Shown: positions 1 to 9,533 of the stretch, in pieces
Position numbering within the stretch: position 1 is the first letter of the stretch
Layout: every line of letters begins with the position of its first letter
Assembly: GCA_029882215.1 (NCBI GenBank)
Contig: JAOULC010000008.1
Location: 1-64,000 of the forward strand
Reading direction: 5' to 3'
From: Gammaproteobacteria bacterium
Lineage (GTDB): Bacteria > Pseudomonadota > Gammaproteobacteria > SZUA-229
DNA: 64,000 bases
Position numbers and translations under genes: made by a program
The notes under the pieces: generated by a model
Seen by the model: the letters and a program-made list of their open reading frames with translations, nothing else
Told to the model about the DNA's origin: nothing
The model's database searches: none

Positions 1-73
1 CGGTAGTTCAGTTGGTTAGAATACCGGCCTGTCACGCCGGGGGTCGCGGGTTCGAGTCCCGTCCGCTCCGCCA
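1..73 (+). tRNA. tRNA-Asp (GTC), 5' end cut by window edge
   Basis: The sequence matches the two complete tRNA-Asp genes near 38.7 kb, but the first four bases of the acceptor stem lie outside the window. The anticodon loop CTGTCAC gives anticodon GTC, and the 3' CCA is encoded. It differs from the other two copies at one D-loop base (cagTtgg instead of cagCtgg). Confidence 0.95.
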
Positions 74-159
74 TTTTGATAAATGGCTCGACTTCAGTGA
101 CACGATATAGCATTCAGCGATTATCGATAGTAAATCTCTAAAACATTCAAAATATATTT

Positions 160-187
160 CTCCCCTCGGGGGTTATTCTTTTTTCGT
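160..187 (+). terminator. Possible terminator after tRNA-Asp
   Basis: A short C/G-rich stem (TCCC, loop, GGGG) is followed by TTATTCTTTTTT. It is correctly placed to end the tRNA-Asp transcript before pepN. The stem is only about four pairs, so the call is weak. Confidence 0.35.
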
Positions 188-238
188 TTTATTGTTACAG
201 TTCGGCTTTGATTTAATTCACTCCGGACGATACGCAAC

Positions 239-2872
239 ATGAAAGACGCAAACCCAAATACCATTTACCTTAGTGAATATCAGCAGCCAGATTACTGGGT
301 TGAACACGTCGATTTGCGTTTTGAACTGGGCGAAGAAGAAACCCGTGTTGAATCCAATATTCAGTTTACCCGGCGTGAAAGTGTAGCGGACAATGCCTCA
401 CTGATCCTGCATGGCGAAGAGTTAACGCTGGCACAAGTGCGACTCAATGGCACGGTGTTGTCGCCTGACCAGTACAGCGTCGATGATAAGTCGCTAACGA
501 TTACTGAAGTTCCCGGTGAATTTGTTTTATCTGTCGACACTGTGCTCAGGCCGCAGCTGAATACGTCTCTTGAAGGTTTATACCAGTCCAGCGGCAATTT
601 CTGTACCCAGTGTGAAGCCGAAGGCTTCCGAAAAATCACTTATTTTCTTGACCGCCCTGATGTCATGGCGACTTACCGCACAACCATTGTGGCGGATAAA
701 ACCCTGTACCCTGTGTTGCTGTCGAATGGTAATGCGGTAGATAGCGGTGAGCTGGAAAATAACCGGCACTGGATGGCATGGGAAGACCCGTTCAAAAAAC
801 CAGCTTACCTGTTTGCACTGGTCGCCGGTGATCTTGCCTGTATTGATGATAGTTTCACCACCATGTCCGGTCGCGAAGTGGCACTCAAAATTTATGTAGA
901 AGCGCACAATATTGAAAAATGTGATCACGCTATGCGCTCACTACAAAATTCAATGCGCTGGGATGAAGAGGTCTTTGGCCGTGAGTATGATCTGGATATT
1001 TATATGATCGTGGCGGTTGATGATTTCAATATGGGGGCAATGGAAAACAAAGGTTTAAATGTTTTCAATTCAAAGTTTGTGCTGGCCAGTCAGGATACCG
1101 CAACCGATGTTGACTATGAACATATCGAAGGCGTTATCGGCCATGAATACTTTCATAACTGGACGGGTAACCGCGTCACCTGTCGTGACTGGTTTCAGTT
1201 AACACTGAAAGAAGGCTTAACGGTTTTTCGTGACCAGCAGTTCAGCGGTGACATGTTATCGCATGCCGCTAAACGCATCGATGAAGTGAATGTGTTACGC
1301 ACCCGCCAGTTTGCAGAAGATGCCGGCCCCATGTCGCATCCTATTCAGCCGTCTAGCTACGTCGAGATTAATAACTTCTACACGGCAACCGTTTATAACA
1401 AAGGAGCAGAAGTGATTCGCATGATTCATACTCTGCTGGGAGCTGACGGTTTCCGTAAAGGCACGGATTTGTATTTTGAACGTCACGATGGTCAGGCTGT
1501 GACGACTGATGATTTTGTGGCGGCAATGCAGGATGCTAATAACTATGATTTAACGCAGTTTAAACGCTGGTATCACCAGGCCGGTACGCCGAATTTAGAA
1601 GTATCAGAAACTTATGATGCCGATAAGCAGCAATATACTCTGTTATTCAGGCAAAGCTGTGCTGCAACCAGAGGCCAGGATGTAAAAGAAGACTTTGTGA
1701 TTCCTGTACGGATGGGCTTACTCGGTAGTGATGGCAAAAGTATTCCGCTTTACATTGATGATGCTGAAAGTGGTGCACTGGAAACCATTCTTATAGTGAC
1801 CGAGAAAGAACAGGCTTTCATTTTCGATAAAGTGGCAGAAAAACCGGTTAGCTCACTGTTACGTAATTTCTCTGCACCGGTTAAATTGCAAATGACGCAA
1901 AGTGATGATGATCTGGCTTTCATAATGGCCAACGATGCAGATGACTTTAACCGCTGGGATGCCGGTCAGCGTCTTGCTTTGAACGTCATGTTAGATTTGA
2001 TAGCAAAACAGCAGGCCACTGAAACATTAGTATTGCCACAAAGTCTGGTCAATGCCTGTCGCAACATCCTCAATGATACAGCGATTGATAAAGCGCTGGC
2101 TGCCAGAGCCTTAACCCTGCCATCTGAAGATTATCTGGCTGAAATGATGACGGTGATTGATGTTGATGCGATTCACGTCGTCAGAGAGTTTATGCGCACT
2201 GAACTGGGCAATTCATTAACAGCGGAGTTCAAGAAGGTTTATCTGGATAACCTGAATTCAGAATACGAACTGACGGCTGAGGCGATGGGTCAGCGCAGCC
2301 TTAAAAACATTTGTCTCACTTATCTTATGTGTACAGCAGACAATGATGAGATAGCAATCACACAATATAAAAATGCCACGAATATGACAGATCAGATGGC
2401 GGCTTTTAGAGCCATTTGCCATCATCAGGGTGAGCAGCGCACGGCCATTATCGACGACTTCTATCAGCAGTGGAAATCAGATTCACTGGTGCTGGATAAA
2501 TGGTTTACTGTTCAGGCGACAGCGGCTTTGGAAAACAGTCTTGAAGAAATTATGGCGCTGAGAAAACATGCTGATTTTGATATTAGCAATCCAAACCGGG
2601 TGCGCTCATTATATGCCGCACTCACGCAACTGAATGCGGTATGTTTTCATGATATATCAGGTAAAGCCTATCAGTTCCTTGCCGATCTTGTGATTGAACT
2701 GAATCAGCTTAACCCGCAAATAGCGGCGCGGATGTTATTGCCGTTGGGACGCTGGCAACGGTTTGATAGCCTGCGTCAGGATTTGATGAAAGCGGAGCTT
2801 GGCCGCATTGCTGAAATGGATAATCTTGCTAATGATGTCTATGAAGTTGTCAGTAAGTGTTTGCAAAACTAA
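239..2872 (+). CDS. pepN: Aminopeptidase N (M1 family)
   Basis: Zinc metallo-aminopeptidase that removes N-terminal residues from peptides in the last steps of cytosolic protein turnover. The 877-aa length is typical of the proteobacterial PepN group. The substrate-anchoring GAMEN motif is at residues 266-270, the zinc motif HEYFH at 302-306, and the third zinc ligand is Glu325 in KEGLTVF. There is no signal peptide, as expected for a cytosolic enzyme. The C-terminal half corresponds to the helical M1 domain. It starts at the first ATG after the tRNA-Asp spacer and is followed 73 bp later by an unrelated secreted protein, so it may be monocistronic. Confidence 0.97.
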   Translation: MKDANPNTIYLSEYQQPDYWVEHVDLRFELGEEETRVESNIQFTRRESVADNASLILHGEELTLAQVRLNGTVLSPDQYSVDDKSLTITEVPGEFVLSVDTVLRPQLNTSLEGLYQSSGNFCTQCEAEGFRKITYFLDRPDVMATYRTTIVADKTLYPVLLSNGNAVDSGELENNRHWMAWEDPFKKPAYLFALVAGDLACIDDSFTTMSGREVALKIYVEAHNIEKCDHAMRSLQNSMRWDEEVFGREYDLDIYMIVAVDDFNMGAMENKGLNVFNSKFVLASQDTATDVDYEHIEGVIGHEYFHNWTGNRVTCRDWFQLTLKEGLTVFRDQQFSGDMLSHAAKRIDEVNVLRTRQFAEDAGPMSHPIQPSSYVEINNFYTATVYNKGAEVIRMIHTLLGADGFRKGTDLYFERHDGQAVTTDDFVAAMQDANNYDLTQFKRWYHQAGTPNLEVSETYDADKQQYTLLFRQSCAATRGQDVKEDFVIPVRMGLLGSDGKSIPLYIDDAESGALETILIVTEKEQAFIFDKVAEKPVSSLLRNFSAPVKLQMTQSDDDLAFIMANDADDFNRWDAGQRLALNVMLDLIAKQQATETLVLPQSLVNACRNILNDTAIDKALAARALTLPSEDYLAEMMTVIDVDAIHVVREFMRTELGNSLTAEFKKVYLDNLNSEYELTAEAMGQRSLKNICLTYLMCTADNDEIAITQYKNATNMTDQMAAFRAICHHQGEQRTAIIDDFYQQWKSDSLVLDKWFTVQATAALENSLEEIMALRKHADFDISNPNRVRSLYAALTQLNAVCFHDISGKAYQFLADLVIELNQLNPQIAARMLLPLGRWQRFDSLRQDLMKAELGRIAEMDNLANDVYEVVSKCLQN

Positions 2873-2945
2873 GGCTGTCTGCTAAGTGATACAGATGGGT
2901 TTATTGAATATAAAAATGTTAAAAATAGCTAAAGGATGTTGATTT

Positions 2946-3725
2946 ATGAAGTTGGTGAAATTTAGTCTGCTCTGCTTGTTAATGGCAATGAGCACGCTGG
3001 TAAATGCCGCTTGCTGGGAAAAGCGAGAATACAGGGAAATAGAAAATTTTTCGGAGCTTGATAATAAACTTATTTTGTCATTTAAAGACGCTGTTAACTG
3101 TAATGCCATAGGCAATGCAACAGTAAAATTAGGCAAGTTACTCTACGAAACGGATTCTAATGGCTACGTTACTTTGCCGATGACAGCATTTATCGAAGCC
3201 GGCAATATTGAATTGCCAATGGTGATATCGAAAAGTGGCTATACAACAATCAATACCAGACTGATAGTGGCTGCAGGTACCGTTTTAAACAGACGCATGT
3301 TATTAAGCCCTTCTCTGGCCGGCAGCAGTATGCGGTTTATTCTTCAGTGGAGTGAAGCGCCGAAAGACCTTGATCTGCACCTTGAAGGAAACGGCTTCCA
3401 CGTCTCATACAGAAACCTGCGTGCAGCCGGAGAGGCGATTCTGGATCAGGATACACAAAGTGGATTTGGCCCGGAAACCATTACTCTCAATAATGTAAAA
3501 CAGCATCAGCATTACAAATTATCCGTAGTTAATTATTCAGGCGGTGGCAATATCGATGAAACAGCCAAAGTGCTTGTATATGTCGGTGATCAGCTGAACA
3601 GCATTATTCCTCTGAATGCCACGGCTAGTCGAAGTGTCGATGTTCTGGAAATAAGCAGCGGCAAAATAAATAAACTACAATCGGTAAACACTGAAAATCA
3701 GTCCGAGCTGATCCCGGGCTGGTAG
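2946..3725 (+). CDS. Secreted protein with YfaP/DUF2135-like domain
   Basis: A 259-aa protein with a clear Sec signal peptide (about residues 1-22, cleavage after VNA). The mature part has an N-terminal region resembling a carboxypeptidase-regulatory-like beta domain (IGNATVKLG...SNGYVTLP). A second part has the pattern W-x5-DLDLHL, then LDQDTQSGFGPETITL, which resembles the YfaP/DUF2135 family. Function is unknown; an envelope or surface beta-sandwich protein is the best guess. An AAAGGA Shine-Dalgarno-like sequence precedes the ATG. It sits between pepN and an SDR gene with short gaps, and neither neighbour suggests a role. Confidence 0.75.
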   Translation: MKLVKFSLLCLLMAMSTLVNAACWEKREYREIENFSELDNKLILSFKDAVNCNAIGNATVKLGKLLYETDSNGYVTLPMTAFIEAGNIELPMVISKSGYTTINTRLIVAAGTVLNRRMLLSPSLAGSSMRFILQWSEAPKDLDLHLEGNGFHVSYRNLRAAGEAILDQDTQSGFGPETITLNNVKQHQHYKLSVVNYSGGGNIDETAKVLVYVGDQLNSIIPLNATASRSVDVLEISSGKINKLQSVNTENQSELIPGW

Positions 3726-3762
3726 TGTGTATTTCTGTTATTAATATCAAAGGTTAAATTTT

Positions 3763-4461
3763 ATGTCGCGCTCAATACTGATTACAGGGGCTAATCGCGG
3801 GCTGGGTTTACAGATGGTGAAGCAGGCGGTTAAGAATGGCTGGCGTGTATACGCCTGTTGCCGTCACCCGGGTCAGGCAGATGCACTGGTGAGAGTGGCG
3901 TCGCTGACACCCGGGCAGGTCAGTATGCATGTGCTTGATATAGCTGACAGTGCGCAGATTCAGGCTCTTGCTTATGAGTTAAGAAACAGCTCCATCGACT
4001 GGTTAATTAATAATGCCGGTGTCTATGGCTCAATGAATAATACATTTGGACATACAGATGAAATTGACTGGTTAAAAACATTTCAAATTAATACTATCGG
4101 GCCGATGAAAATGATGGAGCATTTCTTGCCCCATATCGAAGCCGGCGGAGAGAAGAAGATAGCTACCCTGAGCAGTAAAATGGCCAGTATGGATGATAAT
4201 ACGTCAGGCGGTAGTTATCTGTATCGCTCAAGCAAGGCGGCTTTAAATGCGGTTGTTAAAAGTACATCGATTGACCTGAGAGAAAAAAATATCATCAGCT
4301 TAATTATGCATCCTGGCTGGGTAAGAACTGATATGGGCGGGCCGAATGGTGAGATAGACGTCAATGAGTCAGTTGACAAAATGTTTGCTATTATTGAAGC
4401 GGCTACACTTGCCGATACAGGGTCTTTTTATGATATAAATCAGGAAATAATTCCCTGGTAA
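3763..4461 (+). CDS. Short-chain dehydrogenase/reductase (C-factor-like)
   Basis: A 232-aa classical-type SDR. The cofactor-binding glycine motif is GANRGLG near residues 8-14, NNAG follows at about 86-89, and the catalytic Tyr-x3-Lys is seen as YRSSK at about 153-157. The Ser upstream of it (SSK, about 136) completes the triad. It lacks a long C-terminal extension and resembles the small C-signal/csgA-like and YbbO-like NAD(P)-dependent SDRs whose substrates are usually unknown. It lies 37 bp after the secreted protein gene, so the two may be co-transcribed. The substrate cannot be inferred from context. Confidence 0.85.
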   Translation: MSRSILITGANRGLGLQMVKQAVKNGWRVYACCRHPGQADALVRVASLTPGQVSMHVLDIADSAQIQALAYELRNSSIDWLINNAGVYGSMNNTFGHTDEIDWLKTFQINTIGPMKMMEHFLPHIEAGGEKKIATLSSKMASMDDNTSGGSYLYRSSKAALNAVVKSTSIDLREKNIISLIMHPGWVRTDMGGPNGEIDVNESVDKMFAIIEAATLADTGSFYDINQEIIPW

Positions 4462-4546
4462 ATATTTCTGGAACGATAAATTAATTTACAATAACTAGTA
4501 AAAAATATGCACGTTAGTGCAAGAGCATATTGCGGGAGTAGATGAG

Positions 4547-5500
4547 ATGGATTCCGGGTTTCTTGGTTACGCAATCTTAATTGAAATAATTATCGTACTG
4601 GCTGCATGGATAGGCTTCATTCACTGGCGGTTGTCTAAGAAGAAAAAAGAACTGGTTGCTGTACAGGAGTTAGATGCTCCGAGTCCGTATGAGATCTATC
4701 TGCAATATATCAACCGTGAATTATCCGAGACGCTGAGTCATATTGATAAGCTTTCAGAAGATCCGTCTGATGCCGAGACATTGATGATGTATCAGTACCG
4801 GCTTAAACACCTTGATGCTGAACAAAAAGCAATGACGCAATCAAAGGGTGAAACCGTTAAGTTCTGGGAGCTGTATCGTTCAAATATTGATTTTGTTCAC
4901 CAGTTTGAAGATGAAGTGGTTGTAGACGAAGTGACAGCTGTTGAAGAGACAAATACCGTAACAGCTGAAAAAGACCTGTCAGTTGATACACGCAGTATGC
5001 AGGAGCAACTGGATAATTATAATGAGAATTCACGCGCTATCATTGTACAAAGTAATGATGTGATTGATCTGGTCCGGACTTTCTCTGAAAAAAATGATTC
5101 TGAAGAGCTTCAGCATATCCTGACGTTATTGAGTGCAGAGCGGGATGAGCTGAAAGCGCAACTTGAAAAAATGGAAAATGAATATACAAGAATGATGAAT
5201 AATGTGATGGTTGCTAGTAAAGAGTCTGCAGAGCGCGAATCACCGGTCAGTCATATTCCAAGAGATGAAGAGTCTGTTGATATGTCCAGCGTATTATCCA
5301 AACAAAACTCAAGAATTAGTGAGTTGAATAATGTGGTTGGCAATCTTTCATTAGAACTGGAAGAAAAGAAGGCACTGGTAAAAGAAACTGAATGGGTAAC
5401 CAGGCAGCTGAAAGAAACCGAACATGTTGTGATTATTCTTGAAGATGAAAATAACTTTTTACGCGGGCAGATTAAGCACTTGTTAGAAAATGCACAGTAA
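4547..5500 (+). CDS. Membrane-anchored coiled-coil protein, unknown
   Basis: I chose ATG 4547 because GGGAG lies 8 bp upstream; an in-frame GTG at 4517 has no such signal. The roughly 317-aa product begins with one hydrophobic helix (about residues 5-24: LGYAILIEIIIVLAAWIGFI), then a basic KKKK stretch, so the long C-terminal part probably faces the cytoplasm. The remainder is highly charged and rich in heptad-like patterns, notably residues 180-215 and 255-310, and predicts coiled coil. There is no enzyme motif. It follows the SDR gene by about 85 bp and precedes a HAD phosphatase. Family not recognised. Confidence 0.7.
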   Translation: MDSGFLGYAILIEIIIVLAAWIGFIHWRLSKKKKELVAVQELDAPSPYEIYLQYINRELSETLSHIDKLSEDPSDAETLMMYQYRLKHLDAEQKAMTQSKGETVKFWELYRSNIDFVHQFEDEVVVDEVTAVEETNTVTAEKDLSVDTRSMQEQLDNYNENSRAIIVQSNDVIDLVRTFSEKNDSEELQHILTLLSAERDELKAQLEKMENEYTRMMNNVMVASKESAERESPVSHIPRDEESVDMSSVLSKQNSRISELNNVVGNLSLELEEKKALVKETEWVTRQLKETEHVVIILEDENNFLRGQIKHLLENAQ

Positions 5501-5580
5501 AATGTGAAGATTTATTGTGCCAGTTACTGACTAATTATGGATGCTGTGTTTTATCCAGTTCTCTTTTTTATGTATAAACT

Positions 5581-6297
5581 ATGAATAATATCAGGCTGAT
5601 TTGTTTTGATCTTGATGATACGCTCTGGCCGTGTATGCCGACTATTACTAAAGCTGAAGCGAAACTTTACCAGTGGTTGCAAGTCAACAAGCCTGAAATC
5701 ACAAGCCGCTATACGATTAATGAGTTACGGCATAAAAGAACGGAACTTGCCAGAAGTCAGCCTGCTATCAGCCATAATCTGACGGCACTTAGAAAGGCCT
5801 CACTCCATGAGCTGGCTAATGAATTCAATGAGAAGACAGACTGGATAGATGAAGCCTTTAAGGTGTTTTATGAAGCGCGCCAGAATGTCATATTCTATGA
5901 TGATGTCGAACCCGTGCTAAATCGCTTGAATGCTAAGTTCTCACTGGCGGCCATGACCAATGGTAATGCTGATATCGGCCGAACCTCGCTGGGGTTCTTG
6001 TTCGATCATTCAATTTCTGCTGAAAAGGTTGGTGCAGCGAAACCGGATCCTTTGATGTTTCAGGCGCTGATCGAGCAGGCCGGTGTTAAAGTCAGTGAGG
6101 TTCTTTGCATTGGTGATCACCCTGTGCATGATATTGAAGGGGCTCATAATATAGGTATATCAAATGTATGGCTCAACAGACAAAAACTTGACTGGCCACA
6201 TGATTCTTTCAGACCCGATCATACTGTACAGAGCCTGTATGAAATTTTAGCGTTACTGGGTTGCAATGAATTGAATCCAGTGCATCCCTCAGCTTAA
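5581..6297 (+). CDS. HAD-superfamily hydrolase (subfamily IA)
   Basis: A 238-aa haloacid dehalogenase-like phosphatase. Motif I is FDLDDTLW (residues 9-16), with the nucleophile Asp and the acid/base Asp two positions later. Motif II is the Thr in AMTNGN, motif III the Lys in GAAKPDP, and motif IV GDHPVHD. A helical cap sits between motifs I and II, as in YjjG/gph-type enzymes that dephosphorylate small metabolites. The ATG follows a short T-rich spacer after the coiled-coil gene. Substrate unknown. Confidence 0.88.
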   Translation: MNNIRLICFDLDDTLWPCMPTITKAEAKLYQWLQVNKPEITSRYTINELRHKRTELARSQPAISHNLTALRKASLHELANEFNEKTDWIDEAFKVFYEARQNVIFYDDVEPVLNRLNAKFSLAAMTNGNADIGRTSLGFLFDHSISAEKVGAAKPDPLMFQALIEQAGVKVSEVLCIGDHPVHDIEGAHNIGISNVWLNRQKLDWPHDSFRPDHTVQSLYEILALLGCNELNPVHPSA

Positions 6298-6362
6298 ATT
6301 TTGGTATATAATGCCGGCTTTCGTATTTATTTAATTTGGCATAGTGGGCTAATTTCCAGCAA

Positions 6363-7427
6363 ATGAAGTATAAAACTGACGATTTACGTATTACGGGTAT
6401 TCAGGAAGTTATTCCCCCTGAAGAATTACATAAAGAATTCCCTGTTTCTGATCAGGCGGCCGGCCTGATTTTCTCTACTCGCAATCAAATTCACGAAATA
6501 CTCAATGGTGAAGATGATCGTCTGCTGGTGGTTATTGGTCCTTGCTCAATTCATGACCCTGAAGCCGGGCGTGAATATGCTAAGCGCTTAAAAGATAAAA
6601 TTACTGAGCTTGATAAAGATCTTTGTATTGTCATGCGCTTCTATTTTGAAAAGCCCCGTACCACCGTTGGCTGGAAAGGCTTGATTAATGACCCTCATTT
6701 AGATAATAGCTTTAAAATTAATGAAGGATTGAGGCTGGGCCGGCACTTGCTGGTTGATTTGGCCGAAATGGGTGTGCCGGCGGCAACCGAGTTTCTGGAT
6801 TTGATCAGTCCACAATATATCGCAGATTTAATCAGCTGGGGGGCGATTGGTGCACGTACCACTGAGAGCCAGGGCCACAGAGAACTGGCATCAGGCTTGT
6901 CCTGTCCTGTTGGCTTTAAAAATGGCACAAACGGCGGTCTGAGTATCGCGATTGATGCGATACATGCTGCTTCACGCCCGCATGTTTTCATGTCTTTAAC
7001 CAAGCAGGGGCACTCTGCGATCTTTTCAACCAAAGGAAATGAAGACTGCCACATTATTTTACGTGGTGGTAATAACAAGCCTAACTATGATGCCAAGAGT
7101 ATCAATCAGGCGGCAGCTGAGCTTGAGAACAAGTCACAGCTGGCCAAGATAATGGTTGATTGTTCACATGCTAACAGCAACAAAGACTACAAAAAACAGG
7201 TTGAAGTGTGCCATGACCTTGCAGAGCAAATTGCGGCGGGCGATCAGCGCATCTTCGGATTAATGATCGAGTCTCATCTGGTAGAAGGGCGTCAGGACAT
7301 TAATGATGAGTGTCTGACTTATGGCCAGAGTATCACCGATGCCTGTGTCGGCTGGGATGATAGTGTGAACATGCTGGACGAACTGGCTGCCGCGGTCAGA
7401 GCGCGTCGTCAAAAACACGCAAAGTAG
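6363..7427 (+). CDS. aroG: 3-deoxy-7-phosphoheptulonate synthase, class I (AroG type)
   Basis: Condenses phosphoenolpyruvate with erythrose 4-phosphate, the first committed step of the shikimate pathway. The 354-aa protein aligns by eye with E. coli AroG along its whole length: LLVVIGPCSIHDP near 53-65, FEKPRTTVGWKGLINDPH, GARTTESQ, SGLSCPVGFKNGT, and the metal-ligand region DCSHANSNK. The N-terminal extension (DDLRI...IQEVIPPEEL) is the part that carries feedback regulation in this family. Which aromatic amino acid inhibits it cannot be decided here. A strong 12-bp hairpin follows the gene. TATAAT occurs at 6307-6312 upstream without a convincing -35 box. Confidence 0.95.
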   Translation: MKYKTDDLRITGIQEVIPPEELHKEFPVSDQAAGLIFSTRNQIHEILNGEDDRLLVVIGPCSIHDPEAGREYAKRLKDKITELDKDLCIVMRFYFEKPRTTVGWKGLINDPHLDNSFKINEGLRLGRHLLVDLAEMGVPAATEFLDLISPQYIADLISWGAIGARTTESQGHRELASGLSCPVGFKNGTNGGLSIAIDAIHAASRPHVFMSLTKQGHSAIFSTKGNEDCHIILRGGNNKPNYDAKSINQAAAELENKSQLAKIMVDCSHANSNKDYKKQVEVCHDLAEQIAAGDQRIFGLMIESHLVEGRQDINDECLTYGQSITDACVGWDDSVNMLDELAAAVRARRQKHAK

Positions 7428-7452
7428 CCACAAAGTACTAACAGACGCATCA

Positions 7453-7482
7453 GGTTATTAGCTGGTTACTCAGCTAATAACC
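7453..7482. terminator. 12-bp perfect hairpin after aroG
   Basis: GGTTATTAGCTG and CAGCTAATAACC form a perfect 12-bp stem with loop GTTACT. It lies 26 bp after the aroG stop, where a terminator would be expected, but no T-run follows on either strand. It could be a 3'-end stabilising hairpin or a factor-dependent terminator. Confidence 0.45.
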
Positions 7483-7514
7483 CCATTCAATATTACCTGA
7501 TCAAATTATTCTAT

Positions 7515-7542
7515 TTGTATAAAGTCACTTACACACTATAAA
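7515..7542 (+). promoter_or_regulatory. Sigma-70-like promoter for the 73-aa gene
   Basis: TTGTAT and TATAAA are separated by 16 bp, about 35 bp upstream of the small ORF at 7577. Spacing and -10 quality are good. No operator-like repeat overlaps it. Confidence 0.45.
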
Positions 7543-7576
7543 TTAGCTAACGTTAAATAGTAGTGAGGTATTTGAA

Positions 7577-7798
7577 ATGCACGCTGTTAATCTTTATATC
7601 GGTGAAAGTCAGAGTGAAAATAGTTTTCAAAGCTTAAAGAATGAGCTAATGACGGATAGTCATGTGGTGAATGTTGCCTTTAATAGCAAAATGCCACATG
7701 ACATGCTGGTTGAGTATGATGAGGCTTATGTGAGTCCGTCATCCATTCTGTCTCATCTCGAGGCGCACGGCTTACATGTCGATGTAACCGGGGGATAA
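7577..7798 (+). CDS. Small 73-aa protein, heavy-metal-domain-like without cysteines
   Basis: It has a plausible Shine-Dalgarno (GTGAGG) and its own promoter-like sequence. Its pattern of strand-helix-strand-strand-helix-strand (HAVNLYIG ... SLKNELMTDSHVVNVAFN ... DMLVEYDEAYVSPSSILSHLEAHGLHVDV) resembles the ferredoxin-like fold of HMA/CopZ domains. The metal-binding CxxC loop is absent: the protein has no cysteine at all. I infer a fold, not a function. It stands alone between aroG and the convergent sbcB. Confidence 0.6.
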   Translation: MHAVNLYIGESQSENSFQSLKNELMTDSHVVNVAFNSKMPHDMLVEYDEAYVSPSSILSHLEAHGLHVDVTGG

Positions 7799-8078
7799 TT
7801 GCCCCTGTTGACGTCTGAAGGCAGGGGCTCAACTATAAGCTTGTTATTTACTCATAGGCACTGTAGAGGCTTATGCTTATCCGGTGATTGAACTTCAGGT
7901 TCAGTTGAGAGGAATAAGTATGGGCTTAACATAATCCACAGCCGGAAATTAATTACTACCCTGTCCGGCTTACTTTCAAATCAGATGCTGGCCTGTGTTT
8001 GCCTTGTGGAGGGTTTGCTGGTGAGCGGGCCAGTACCCGTTCCTTCAATATGCTTGCATCAAAACATACCGGCAGTCA

Positions 8079-9533
8079 TTAGAGTGAATGTTCTAACTCA
8101 AACCGGTAAGACTCAATGTCATTTAAGACACGGTTGTCTCTGTCCGATAAATTTTCTCTTTGTCGAATCTCATTCATTAAATGATCAAATTCCGCAAAGC
8201 CTAATCCCTGTGAGGATTGCAGGTCTGTGAGTTTGTTTCGACGGTATTCCTGCCACTCATCCTGCTCAGTAAAGCTTAACTGAGCAGGGTAGTTTCTGGC
8301 TTTATAGCGGAAAAACATTTCGCCTAAACGGCTGTCTTCAAATGCCGGTGAGAGGCTGGCTAAATCAGCCGGCGATGATTTTATGATGCGATTCATTTCA
8401 CTGCGGTCAGCGGGTGAGAAAAAGCCACCGCTGTACAAACTGACATCGGGGTCATTTTGAGCTTCAAATTCCTGCTCCAGAAAAACTTCCTGAATTTTCT
8501 CTTCGAGATCTTCACATTGTCTGAGCATTGTCAGGTGTTTCATGCCCTGAGCGATGTCGATTTTTGTGCGTTTGGCGGCATCGGCATTGAGTGTATTTAA
8601 TGGAGCTATTACCGGACATTTATTGATGTGCACAGTTTTTAATAAGATACGTTCAGTGCCTTCCGGTAAGTCAGATTGCGGGCTGAACAGGCGATAGGCA
8701 ATCTCTTCGGGCTCTTCATTGATGAGCGCACTCGGGTCTTGTCTTAAATCGAAGACGATAATGCCGTTGTTATTGGTTGGGTGCTGCGCTACAGGCACCA
8801 CCATGGCGGTGCTGCCAAACTCACTGCGAATCATACCGGATGCATGCAGCACCGGTTCTTTTGCACTGAGATCGAGCATTTTTGCAACGGCTTGTTTGCT
8901 TTTATTGTTATAAACGAAGTCATACAGGCGTGGTTGTTTGTCACGAATCAGTTTGGCTATGGCGATGGTGGCATGCACATCGGACAGCGCATCATGAGCT
9001 GCTTTGTGTATCAGGTTGTTGGCAGCCGTCAGGTGTTCGAGTTTGAAACTGGGTAGGCCGTCTTCGTTCATTGGCCATTCTATGCCTTGTGGTCTGAGGG
9101 CATAAGTGATGCGAACCAGATCAATAATATCCCAGCGAGAATTGCCGTTTTGCCATTCCCGGGCATAAGGATCATAGAAGTTTCGATAGAATAAAAAGCG
9201 GCTGACTTCATCATCGAAGCGGATATTATTGTAGCCGAGGGTGCAGGTCGCCGGCCTGGCCAGTTGCTGGTGAATTTTGCCGGCAAACTCCGCTTCAGTG
9301 ACACCTTTTTCAAGCGCTTGCTGAGGTGTGATGCCGGTAATAAGACAGGCTTCCGGGTTGGGCAGAAAATCATCGGCCGGCTTGCAAAATATTTCAAACG
9401 GCTCTTCAATGATATTAAAATCCAGATCGGTACGAATACCTGCAAACTGAACGGGGCGGTCGCGGCTGGGGCTGACGCCAAAGGTTTCATAATCATGCCA
9501 GTAAAAACTGGGTGTGGTCATTGCTTTGCTCAT
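8079..9533 (-). CDS. sbcB: Exodeoxyribonuclease I
   Basis: A 3'-5' single-strand DNA exonuclease acting in mismatch repair and recombination. The 484-aa product has the DEDDh exonuclease domain at the N-terminus (first acidic motif in HDYETFG near residues 13-19, then GYNNIRFDDEVSRF, and the later HDALSDVHATI motif). The SH3-like and helical ExoI C-terminal domains follow, with the typical end region. The start is the first Met of MSKAMTTPSF; the second Met, four residues on, is an alternative. It is transcribed opposite to its neighbours: the right-hand gene diverges, and the left end converges on the 73-aa gene across a 280-bp spacer holding only two weak hairpins (7801-7828 and 7942-7972). 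Confidence 0.95.
   Translation of the reverse strand: MSKAMTTPSFYWHDYETFGVSPSRDRPVQFAGIRTDLDFNIIEEPFEIFCKPADDFLPNPEACLITGITPQQALEKGVTEAEFAGKIHQQLARPATCTLGYNNIRFDDEVSRFLFYRNFYDPYAREWQNGNSRWDIIDLVRITYALRPQGIEWPMNEDGLPSFKLEHLTAANNLIHKAAHDALSDVHATIAIAKLIRDKQPRLYDFVYNNKSKQAVAKMLDLSAKEPVLHASGMIRSEFGSTAMVVPVAQHPTNNNGIIVFDLRQDPSALINEEPEEIAYRLFSPQSDLPEGTERILLKTVHINKCPVIAPLNTLNADAAKRTKIDIAQGMKHLTMLRQCEDLEEKIQEVFLEQEFEAQNDPDVSLYSGGFFSPADRSEMNRIIKSSPADLASLSPAFEDSRLGEMFFRYKARNYPAQLSFTEQDEWQEYRRNKLTDLQSSQGLGFAEFDHLMNEIRQRENLSDRDNRVLNDIESYRFELEHSL

Noticed and set aside
7985-8230. 81-aa plus-strand ORF at the sbcB 3' end
   Set aside because: It overlaps sbcB antisense, has no ribosome-binding site and shows no domain-like sequence.
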